Shown here: positions 57,259 through 64,000 of the stretch, in pieces
Layout of the letters: each line of letters begins with the position of its first letter
How positions within the stretch are numbered: the first letter of the stretch is position 1
Assembly (NCBI RefSeq): GCF_000613845.1
Contig: NZ_BAJT01000016.1
Span: 1-64,000 of the forward strand
Reading direction: 5' to 3'
From: Asaia astilbis JCM 15831
GTDB taxonomy: Bacteria; Pseudomonadota; Alphaproteobacteria; Acetobacterales; Acetobacteraceae
DNA: 64,000 nucleotides
Translations under genes and position numbers: made by a program
Notes under the pieces: model-generated
What the model was told of the DNA's origin: nothing
Database searches by the model: none
Seen by the model: only the letters and a program-made list of their open reading frames with translations

Positions 57259-58214
57259 TCAAAGGTCGAGAACGAGTTTCTGACCTTTGCAGCGAGAAAC
57301 GCAGACCATCATGCTCTTGCCAGCCAGCTTCTCGCTCTGACTCAGGACGCCATCGCGATGGTCTATTTCTCCTGAGAGAACCTTTGTTTCACAGGATCCA
57401 CAAACGCCCTCACGGCAGGAAAGCGCGACATCGATCCCCGCATCGGCCAGGCAGTCGCCGAGGGACTCGCCCTGCTGCACGGTCAAATTCAGCCCGGACT
57501 GAACGCATTCGACGATGAAGCTTTCGTCCTGCGCATCGTCGGCGGGAGCTTGGCGGCGAAGCGTTCAAGATGCACCGTCTCGGGGGGGCAGGTCGCAGTG
57601 GCCTCCTCAAATGAATCGAGCATCCCCGTTGGACCACAGCAGTAAAAATGCGCGTCCGGATGAGCAGCGATGACGTCAGGGAACGATATTCTCGTCCCTG
57701 TCTCGGCGCTTAAATAGGGAGTTACAGAGGCGAGTTTCTCGAAAGCGTCCATAAACGCCAGATCGGCGCGATTGCGAACGGCATAATAGATATGCGCCGG
57801 TCGGCCTGAGCGGGCCAGTTCGTAGGCCATGGACAGGATCGGCGTGGCGCCGATCCCCCCGGCAATCAGCACGGCTTCCTTCTGCGATGCATCGAGCGCG
57901 AAGTGGTTGCGCGGTGCCGAGACCGGAAGGAGCGTACCGAGACGCAGGTCGTCGAAGATATAACGTGACCCCCCGCGACTTGCCGACGCTTTGCCAATCC
58001 CAAGCAGATAGTAGCTTCGCTCAGCCGGATCGTTGCACAACGAGTAGCTGCGCGTGATCCCGTTTGGCAGATGCAGATCGATATGGGCCCCTGCCTCGAA
58101 TGCAGGCAGGGGAGTGCCGTCAGGCGAACGCAGCTCAAGGGTGAGTACGTCCGGAGACAGCCAGCGTAGCGCGGTGACGCGAAGAGTGAGACGTTCTTCA
58201 GACAAGACCGGCAT
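57259..58214 (-). CDS. Oxygenase reductase component (frameshifted)
   Basis: About 318 residues from the ATG at 58214, with one base restored near 57547-57553. It has a flavin-binding domain (RSYSLCNDPAER), an NAD domain (EAVLIAGGIGATPILSMAYELARSG, HFYCCGPTGMLD) and a C-terminal plant-type 2Fe-2S domain (SCREGVCGSCETKVL ... VCVSRC, the four cysteines). As written the frame is lost after the NAD domain; the next frame continues DDAQDESFIVECVQSG into the ferredoxin domain. This is a phthalate-family reductase that feeds electrons to the Rieske oxygenase upstream. Start overlaps the oxygenase end by 17 bases. Confidence 0.88.
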
Positions 58215-59214
58215 CCACAAGCTGTTTTTCGGCTTTCTGCTTGAAATACCGGCGCAGTCGCACCAGCCCCATATCGTGCTGATAGAGGATTTCACGCAGA
58301 TTGGCGCCCGGCTGATAATCTTCGATCAGGACGCGATCCTGCTCAAGCACCTGCCAGTGACGGTATTCCAGACGGTTCTTGTAGAGAAAACGCCAGGCGT
58401 CGCGCTGCCAGCCGGAGACCTTGCGGGCGCGCCAGTGGAAAACAGCCGTCCAGCCATCCTGCATCGGCGTATAGCTGCCGATGATCATGAAGTTGCCGCC
58501 CGGTCCGCCCGTCTTGGGGTAGGGGATTTCGAGCTTCAGCCAATGGGCGCCCGTATCGACGAATTCGGTCCAGTCGAAGTTGACGCCGCGCTGGCCGTCT
58601 TTTTCGAAAACGAAGCCGTTATCGATCTCACGTACCTTGAAATTGGCTTGCGTGGAGCCTTCAGCCATCGAGTGGGAATGGTGATGCAGGAAGGTGCCGT
58701 GCATCGGATCCATGACATTGTCATAGACGTAGCGGTAATCGCCGCCCCACTCGGTATAGCAAAGAAAATGACTATATTCGTCGCTTTCCAGTTCGGAGGG
58801 GAGAATCAGTTCACTGGGTTCCGTGTTGGGCTTCTCCGACACGAAGAGGAAAATCGCGCCTGCGCGTTCCTGAACCGGAAATGACCGTGTTGCACGCATG
58901 CCTTCAAGGCGGCAACCAGGGCTGCCCGGTACGGAGACGGCAACGCCTGTCCCATCGACCTGCACGCCATGATAAGGACAGGCGATCTTGTCATCCATCA
59001 CTGTCCCTTGCGACAGGGGCGCACCACGGTGAGGGCAATGATCTTCCAGGGCGATGACGCGGTTTTCTTCATCGCGCCAGAGCACGATACGAAAACCGAG
59101 GCGGAAGATCGAGCGGGGCGAGGATGTGACAAAATGCGCCGGCAGAACCGGGTGCCACATATTGCGATGCCCGACGCGGAGGCGGTTCTCTAGAATGTCG
59201 GCAGAGGCGGTCAT
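58198..59214 (-). CDS. Rieske aromatic-type oxygenase, alpha subunit
   Basis: 338 residues with GAGGAA upstream of the ATG at 59214. The Rieske cluster ligands are CPHRGAP and CPYHGV (Cys, His, Cys, His). The mononuclear iron motif is DNVMDPMHGTFLHHHSH, with Asp/His ligands. It belongs with the single-alpha, two-component oxygenases (vanillate and phthalate type) that hydroxylate or demethylate an aromatic acid. The true substrate cannot be read from the sequence. Confidence 0.87.
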   Translation of the reverse strand: MTASADILENRLRVGHRNMWHPVLPAHFVTSSPRSIFRLGFRIVLWRDEENRVIALEDHCPHRGAPLSQGTVMDDKIACPYHGVQVDGTGVAVSVPGSPGCRLEGMRATRSFPVQERAGAIFLFVSEKPNTEPSELILPSELESDEYSHFLCYTEWGGDYRYVYDNVMDPMHGTFLHHHSHSMAEGSTQANFKVREIDNGFVFEKDGQRGVNFDWTEFVDTGAHWLKLEIPYPKTGGPGGNFMIIGSYTPMQDGWTAVFHWRARKVSGWQRDAWRFLYKNRLEYRHWQVLEQDRVLIEDYQPGANLREILYQHDMGLVRLRRYFKQKAEKQLVDAGLV

Positions 59215-59224
59215 GGCAATTTCC

Positions 59225-59482
59225 TCAACAGGACGAGCGTGAAGGAAGGGCGGGGGTGTTCGAGGCAGCGAGCCTTTCGAGCTCTGCCGCGAGCGAGTCT
59301 TCAGTCCAGCCGCCTTCAGGGGCTGGCACTGCGGAATCCGTCATGAACTGCGCCAAATCGGGTAGTGTGGTCAGACCCGATGCAAAGGCTTTTTCCAGAG
59401 CGTCGCCAAAGGCGTTCTCATAGGCGTCCGGTTCACGGTCGCGATTCTGGAACGGTTCATTATAAGGGATGAAGGGCTTCAT
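59225..59482 (-). CDS. Small acidic helical protein of catabolic cluster
   Basis: 85 residues, beginning MKPFIPYNEPFQNRD and ending with a helix containing WTEDSLAAELERLA. It resembles short proteins (often called recombinase-like helix domain) found next to Rieske oxygenases, though I am unsure of the name. It is the first gene of the Rieske operon, ten bases before the oxygenase. Function unknown. Confidence 0.6.
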   Translation of the reverse strand: MKPFIPYNEPFQNRDREPDAYENAFGDALEKAFASGLTTLPDLAQFMTDSAVPAPEGGWTEDSLAAELERLAASNTPALPSRSSC

Positions 59483-59588
59483 AGTCGTTGCAACTCCATC
59501 GAAAGTGGAACACTAGCCAAATATGGACAATGTGACTAAATATCGTTACGATGTCGTTCTTGTTCTGTAAAGAAAAATCGTTGAAAAG

Positions 59589-60371
59589 ATGTCTCACATG
59601 AGCGTTAACGAAGGGGATCGTTATCTCGTTCCGGCCCTTTTGCATGGTCTTGCCATTCTGGAGTGCTTTGAAGACTCCACAACAGAGCTCAGTCTGGCCG
59701 AGGTGACACGTCGCGCAGAACTGCCCCGTGCCAGTGCCTTCAGGCTTGTCCAGACACTGCGCCGGGCCGGATATCTGGTAGGGGGCGCTTCCCCGCGTTT
59801 GCTCCGTCTCGGAGAGAAGTGCCTCTCCCTCGGGCGTGGCAGAGAAGCAGGGAAGGGGCTGATCGAGACGGCCATGCCGATTCTCGAAGCACTCCGTGAC
59901 GAGACGTCCTGTTCCACTCATTTGGCGCAAAGAGAGGGCCATGACATTGTCTATGTGGCGCGATGTGCCGCGTCTGGAGATGAGCGGAGCGTCGTCGATA
60001 TCGGTACGCGTCTGCCCGCTCATGCGACGGTGATCGGTCGGGCGATCCTGTCCCAGATGCTCACGGCGGATGTCGTGGGTCTCTATCAGGAATACGCCTT
60101 CCCGCTTTTCACGAGCGCGACGCCTGACGATCTGAGTGCGCTCGTCCGTCAGGTGGAAGAGGATCGAAATCAGCGGAGTCTCGCCAGCTGGGGCTATTTC
60201 GAAAATGACATTGTCAGCATCGCGAGCGTTGTGCGTGACCGGAGCGGCAATGTGCTGGCGGCATTGAGCGCCGTCTGCGCCCATGGCCGCCACGACAGGG
60301 CCTTGCTTGAAGACTACGTTCGACCCTGCGTTGAGAAAGCAGCTCTGCTTCTGTCGTCACGCCTCGTCTGA
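59589..60371 (+). CDS. IclR-family transcription regulator
   Basis: 260 residues. The N-terminal winged helix has LAEVTRRAELPRASAFRLVQTLRRAGYLV. The C-terminal effector domain (about 80-260) has ETSCSTHLAQREGHDIVYVARC and LPAHATVIGRAILS, typical of IclR. It is divergent from the Rieske operon with a 107-base gap and probably controls it. The ATG nine bases downstream is an alternative start. It overlaps the convergent hydrolase end by 15 bases. Confidence 0.9.
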   Translation: MSHMSVNEGDRYLVPALLHGLAILECFEDSTTELSLAEVTRRAELPRASAFRLVQTLRRAGYLVGGASPRLLRLGEKCLSLGRGREAGKGLIETAMPILEALRDETSCSTHLAQREGHDIVYVARCAASGDERSVVDIGTRLPAHATVIGRAILSQMLTADVVGLYQEYAFPLFTSATPDDLSALVRQVEEDRNQRSLASWGYFENDIVSIASVVRDRSGNVLAALSAVCAHGRHDRALLEDYVRPCVEKAALLLSSRLV

Positions 60372-61204
60372 GGCGGCGACAGAAGCGAGACACGCCTCGA
60401 TGGCGGCTGTAAAGCCCGAGGGGTTCTCCAGATAGGAGGCATGACCCGCATGCGCGATGACGGTTGGTGAGGGCAGGTGGCGCTCTTCTGCCAGCGCATG
60501 GACGCGTTCCGGCTTGATGATCTGATCATGCTCGGCCGTAATCAGACGAATTTTATCACGGGGAAGCGCTGACAGATCCGCCGAGAGCGAACCGCGTGAG
60601 AGAAGAGTCACAGCGTCACGATACCCGGTGATCGAGACTCGTGCCATGGCTTCAGCCGCCTGATGGACCAGGTCGGGGCCAGCTCCGGGTGAGAGCGTGC
60701 GTGCGGCGCGTTTGGCGGCCATACCCGCCGGACCCAGCGTCTCGACGTCGGTCAGTCTTTCTTTCAGGGCAGGAAGAAGGTCATCCTGCTCTTCCTGTCC
60801 GTAGCCGCTGGCCGGGCTGGAGAGAAGAAGCGCGCTGACCCGGTCTGGGTAAAGGCGCATAAATCGTGCTGCAGTCAGAGCACCGAGAGAGTGCCCTACG
60901 ATCGCACAGGTTCCTACATTGAGGGCATTCAGGCTCTCGGCGAGAAGCTCGGCATAACGTGTCGGATTTTTGGGGCCACCTTCCAGAGGGCTGCTCGTAG
61001 CATAGCCCGGTGCGTTCCACGCCAGAACGCGTCTTGTGGCGCTGAACGCTGTGAACTGGCTGCCCCAGGATCCTGCGTCTGAGCCGATCCCGTGCAGGAG
61101 AATGAGCGGTTGACCCTGGCCTTCCTCCAGCCAAGTGAGCGTGCCAAGCTCCCGATCTCGTTTGGCACGAGACCGGGAAGGGGAACGGAGTGTTCGCGTG
61201 TCAT
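60357..61204 (-). CDS. Alpha/beta hydrolase (frameshifted)
   Basis: About 282 residues with one base restored near 61150-61154. From the ATG at 61204 the first 18 residues are in frame; after the break the next frame gives ELGTLTWLEEGQGQPLILLHG, the oxyanion-hole motif, then the nucleophile elbow GHSLGALTAARFM. Asp in ITAEHDQII and His in AHAGHASYLENP complete the triad. It could be a C-C bond hydrolase of a meta-cleavage path or an esterase. The ATG overlaps the bicupin gene stop by four bases, supporting this start. The missing base may be the fourth G of a GGGG run. Confidence 0.85.
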
Positions 61205-62151
61205 GCCGGAGTATAAGGCTGAAAATCAGGATCGACCGGATGAGGGGTGCCGATGGCGCTGAAAAGCGTCACAGGTGCCAGCTCGTCATTGCGGAAATAA
61301 TGCGCCCGTCCTGCCGGTGAGAGAATGACATCGCGTGGGCCGATCTGACGTTCAACGCGCTTGCCGTCTTCTTCCCAGCCGACAGTGATATGCCCTTCGA
61401 TGACGAGCCATGCTTCTTCGCAATCGCGCGTGTACGGGGCGACGCCGGTGCCGGGCGGGATCAGGAACATTTCCTTGCGGGCCGTCGAAGGGGGCGCGCC
61501 GCCTTCACCGACATAGATCTTGCGGCCGAAGCCTGCTTTGGTCCAGTGGGTCGGTGTCTCGTCATAGCGCACGACATGGAGCGCCATGAAACGCTGCAAG
61601 GGGTGATCGCCCTTGGCGGACACAGGAAGAACCTGCCCCGGCAACGCGCCGAAGGACTGGGCCAGTTCGTCTCCTACCTCTTTGGGATGATAGGCGTATC
61701 GAGGTGGAAGAGGCTTGCCGACACCCACCATGATCGACATCAGAACGGGCTCGACGCCGGCATTGCGAAAGCCGTGAGGAATTTCGCGGGCGTTGAGGAT
61801 CAGATCTTTCGGACCGAGATTGACCTCGACGACATGGTTTTTCTCTTCCCAGCCGACAGTGAGAACGCCCTGAAGCACCAGAAAGGCCTCCTCGATCTCA
61901 TGGGCATGGCAGGCCGCGTATTTGCCCGGATGCTTGTAGACGAGGCTGAGCGTGAAATGGTCCGGTGCGAGGGTGTCGCTCTCGCCCGCCTTGGGGGAGC
62001 CGCCCGATCCGATGAATCGCATCTGTGCCCGCTCGAGATCGGGAAAGCCTGCGTTCGATGGAAAGGCATTCCAGTCAAAACGCTTGTTGACGTATTGTTT
62101 CGTATGAAAGTCGAGACCGGCACGAAGGGTATCGGATTTTGCTTCACTCAT
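61201..62151 (-). CDS. Bicupin, gentisate 1,2-dioxygenase-like
   Basis: 316 residues from the ATG at 62151 (MSEAKSD). Two cupin domains are clear duplicates: TVGWEEKNHVVEVNLGPKDLIL and TVGWEEDGKRVERQIGPRDVIL. The first has the metal set HAHEIEE and a later PHGFRN; the second has PYTRDCEE in place of HxH, so only the first likely binds iron. This is the pattern of gentisate and related ring-cleaving dioxygenases, but the substrate could differ. It shares a divergent promoter region with the VOC gene. Confidence 0.75.
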   Translation of the reverse strand: MSEAKSDTLRAGLDFHTKQYVNKRFDWNAFPSNAGFPDLERAQMRFIGSGGSPKAGESDTLAPDHFTLSLVYKHPGKYAACHAHEIEEAFLVLQGVLTVGWEEKNHVVEVNLGPKDLILNAREIPHGFRNAGVEPVLMSIMVGVGKPLPPRYAYHPKEVGDELAQSFGALPGQVLPVSAKGDHPLQRFMALHVVRYDETPTHWTKAGFGRKIYVGEGGAPPSTARKEMFLIPPGTGVAPYTRDCEEAWLVIEGHITVGWEEDGKRVERQIGPRDVILSPAGRAHYFRNDELAPVTLFSAIGTPHPVDPDFQPYTPA

Positions 62152-62193
62152 GAAACGCAGGCTCCTGGTTGTAATATCGTAATACCTTGACGA

Positions 62194-62210
62194 TTCCATA
62201 TGATATGGAA
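62194..62210. promoter_or_regulatory. Perfect palindromic operator candidate
   Basis: TTCCATATGATATGGAA is an eight-base perfect inverted repeat around one G. It lies 43 bases upstream of the bicupin ATG and 132 bases upstream of the VOC gene, in their divergent region. It suits a homodimeric regulator such as the IclR protein at 59.6 kb, though that is only inferred. Confidence 0.5.
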
Positions 62211-62341
62211 AGGAGTTCCCGATCAATGGAAATATCGGTTCCAAAACGATTCCGTAGTCTTTAAGCTTTCCCTTAGGTAGAGAGGGAGCGGTTTCTCCTG
62301 ATTTGCTTCATATATAAATCAAACGACACGAGGACTGTCGC

Positions 62342-63295
62342 ATGGCCCTGACTGGAATAGATGCAATCACCTTCGGCGTGCACGATATGGAAGCCGCGTA
62401 TCGCTTCCTGATCGATTGGGGCCTGACAGAGCGTCTCAAGACACCTGAGCGACTCGAATTCACGACGCAGGATGGCGGAGAGGTGATTGTGCGTCCCCAT
62501 GATGCGCCTGATCTGCCGCCTGCTATTGAGGAGGGGAATACGGTCAGACAGATCGTCTGGGGTGTGGCTTCCGAGAGCGCGCTGGAAGAGCTCGTTTCCC
62601 GAATCGCAAGCCATCCTGAGTACGAGGCGGCAGAGCCAGGCGGTACGCCCCGACTGCGCGATCCGAACGGTCTCGGCCTTGCGTTTCGCGTCAAACGACG
62701 TCAGCCTGTCAAGGGCAATCCGACCTTGCCGAATGCTCCGGGCGTGACGCATCGTCTGGATCAGCGCTCCCCTGTCTACACACAGGCAAAGCCCCTCCAG
62801 ATCGGTCATGTCGTACTGTTCACGGCAGATTATGCAGCGATGCGGGCTTTTTATCTCGACGTGCTCGGCTTCATCGTCAGTGATGAATATCCCGGTCATG
62901 GATGCTTCATGCGATGTGCCCAGCGCGGTGGCCATCACAACCAGTTTATCCTCAATCGTCCGGGTCGACCGGGTGTCAATCACGTTGCGTTTACGCTGAA
63001 CGATGTTCACGAGGTGATTGGCGGCGGTCTGGCGATGAGCCGTAAAGGCTGGAAGACCGAGATCGGTCCGGGTCGCCATCCGATCTCATCGGCTTATTTC
63101 TGGTATTTCGAGAATCCTCTCGCAGCACCGCTCGAATATTATGCGGATGAAGATTATTGCACTGAAGCCTGGGAGCCTCAGACCTTCGAGCGTCGTCCCG
63201 AGCTTTTCGCGGAATGGGCGATCGCCGGAGGCATCGATGGCACAACGCGACGTCAGGTCATCAAGGGTGGCGAGAGCGACCGGGGTCATAACTGA
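62342..63295 (+). CDS. VOC-family extradiol-type dioxygenase
   Basis: 317 residues with GAGGA upstream. Two VOC modules: residues about 5-115 and 150-270. Candidate metal ligands in the second are His in IGHVVLF, His in GGHHNQFIL and Glu in LEYYADED, as in type I extradiol ring-cleaving enzymes. The first module has weaker ligands. It is divergent from the bicupin gene. Substrate unknown. Confidence 0.78.
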   Translation: MALTGIDAITFGVHDMEAAYRFLIDWGLTERLKTPERLEFTTQDGGEVIVRPHDAPDLPPAIEEGNTVRQIVWGVASESALEELVSRIASHPEYEAAEPGGTPRLRDPNGLGLAFRVKRRQPVKGNPTLPNAPGVTHRLDQRSPVYTQAKPLQIGHVVLFTADYAAMRAFYLDVLGFIVSDEYPGHGCFMRCAQRGGHHNQFILNRPGRPGVNHVAFTLNDVHEVIGGGLAMSRKGWKTEIGPGRHPISSAYFWYFENPLAAPLEYYADEDYCTEAWEPQTFERRPELFAEWAIAGGIDGTTRRQVIKGGESDRGHN

Positions 63296-63329
63296 GATCG
63301 ATTACGATCTGATCGGTCGACATGAAAGA

Positions 63330-63357
63330 AAGGGGCCGGAAACGGCCCCTTATTTTT
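63330..63357. terminator. Bidirectional terminator, VOC / MFS genes
   Basis: AAGGGGCCG (63330-63338) pairs with CGGCCCCTT (63343-63351) around GAAA, with TATTTTTT on the plus side and an A run on the other. It lies between convergent stops. Confidence 0.8.
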
Positions 63358-63360
63358 TGC

Positions 63361-64000
63361 TTAGCAGCGTGTCAGTGACTGTTTTGCGACGCGACGGGGT
63401 TCTCTCGCTGTCCAGAGAATGCCCAAAGCGGCAAGGGTATAAGGCACGAGGAACAATGTGACGCCGCCCCAGGCATGGTTGCTGAAGCCAACGCCAGTGG
63501 CCGCGACGAAAAGATAACCGGCGACAGCGGCACCAAGATAATAAACGGTCAGCAGGACGCCAATCGCAAAGGCTCCGTCCTGAGCCGGGGCCTGCTCACG
63601 AATGAGTGCGTAACAATTGCCGTAGACACCGCTGATCCAGACCCCGAGCAAGAGGGAGAGCCAGGCTGCCAGCCCCGGTGTCAGCGTCGTTCTCAGAAGC
63701 ACCATGCCGGTCACGCCCGTCAGGAAAACCACCAGGGCAAGGCCGATCTGTCGATTGGTGCGGTCAAGCACGTAACCGATCGGTGTGCTGCCGAGTACGG
63801 TACCAATGCCAAAACAGCCCAGCGCAAAGGACGCGTCATGGGGTGTGATATGAAAACAGAGCCGTGCGTAGGTCTGAAACAGGGACATATAGGCATAACA
63901 GCCAACGCCATTGACGACGGCAACGAAGAGCGTCGCCAGAGTCGCAGGGCGGAGAAGCCAGCGATAGGTTTGGGGTGTCGCGTGGGCGCGTGGTTCATCC
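63361..64000 (-). CDS. MFS transporter, C-terminal part
   Basis: Open from the right window edge to the TAA at 63361-63363, so the N-terminus is missing (about 212 residues present). Several membrane segments are visible (LATLFVAVVNGVGCYAYMSLF, ASFALGCFGIGTVLGSTPIGYVLDRTNRQIG, LALVVFLTGVTGMVLL, AFAIGVLLTVYYLGAAVAGYLF). GYVLDRTNRQIG is the MFS motif A repeat of the second half. Neighbours suggest aromatic acid uptake (AAHS-like), but this is an inference. Confidence 0.82.
   Translation of the reverse strand, partial: DEPRAHATPQTYRWLLRPATLATLFVAVVNGVGCYAYMSLFQTYARLCFHITPHDASFALGCFGIGTVLGSTPIGYVLDRTNRQIGLALVVFLTGVTGMVLLRTTLTPGLAAWLSLLLGVWISGVYGNCYALIREQAPAQDGAFAIGVLLTVYYLGAAVAGYLFVAATGVGFSNHAWGGVTLFLVPYTLAALGILWTAREPRRVAKQSLTRC

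Noticed and set aside
1..64000. CRISPR arrays, tRNA genes, insertion sequences
   Set aside because: No regularly spaced repeats, no cloverleaf with conserved arms and no transposase motif were seen on reading.

Overview
This window is a flagellar and chemotaxis super-cluster (about 0.3-56.6 kb) followed by a separate oxidative catabolism cluster (57.3-64.0 kb). No tRNA, rRNA, CRISPR array, insertion sequence or phage gene was seen. Gene content and order point to an alphaproteobacterium: FlaF, a MotE-like protein, DUF1217- and DUF6468-type proteins, a CtrA/Rem-type regulator, and a che operon in the order known from Sinorhizobium meliloti. The general look suggests Rhodospirillales/Acetobacteraceae, but the taxon is an inference.

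Layout. 0.3-1.7 kb (+): MotE-like protein and FlaF. 1.9-10.2 kb (-): MCP-cheS-cheY1-cheA-cheW-cheR-cheB-cheY2-cheD-cheT, ending at a strong terminator shared with flaF. 10.6-20.7 kb (-): a large TPR protein, flgB, flgC, flgF, a lipoprotein, fliF, fliG, fliH, fliN, fliO, fliP. 20.8-22.8 kb: a small protein, a 534-base divergent regulatory region, a CtrA-type regulator with a degenerate receiver, and the relic of a second copy. 23-34.7 kb (-): flhA, a DUF1217 protein carrying a hook-like insert, fliI, fliJ, a glycosyltransferase, motB, motA, fliK, flgD. 34.9-44.5 kb: a TPR-glycosyltransferase, a lytic transglycosylase, flgI-flgJ-flgN-lipoprotein (+), then a DUF6468 protein, fliM, fliL, flgE (-). 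45.1-56.5 kb (+): PAS-PAS chemoreceptor, flgK, flgL, a second TPR-glycosyltransferase, flgG-flgA-flgH, and a membrane chemoreceptor. 57.3-64.0 kb: Rieske oxygenase and reductase, IclR regulator, alpha/beta hydrolase, bicupin and VOC dioxygenases, and a partial MFS transporter.

Together the genes supply the MS and C rings, part of the export apparatus, rod, hook, hook-filament junction, stator and signalling pathway. I found no flagellin, fliD, fliE, fliQ, fliR, flhB or flbT here, so those must lie elsewhere. Two TPR-glycosyltransferases and one GT-A enzyme suggest a glycosylated filament.

Reading-frame quality matters. At least eleven sites in ten genes (cheA twice, fliO, flgC, flgF, fliM, flgE, a chemoreceptor, the oxygenase reductase, the hydrolase and a TPR-glycosyltransferase) show a clean frameshift with well-conserved protein on both sides. 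Ten of the eleven are net one-base losses, often in short homopolymers. I read these mainly as sequence errors, and list the genes over their full restored span.

The most interesting items are the DUF1217 protein carrying hook-protein domains, the CtrA-type regulator lacking its phosphoacceptor (with a decayed twin and an exact TGTGA-N6-TCACA site upstream), and the cheS/cheT-containing che operon.
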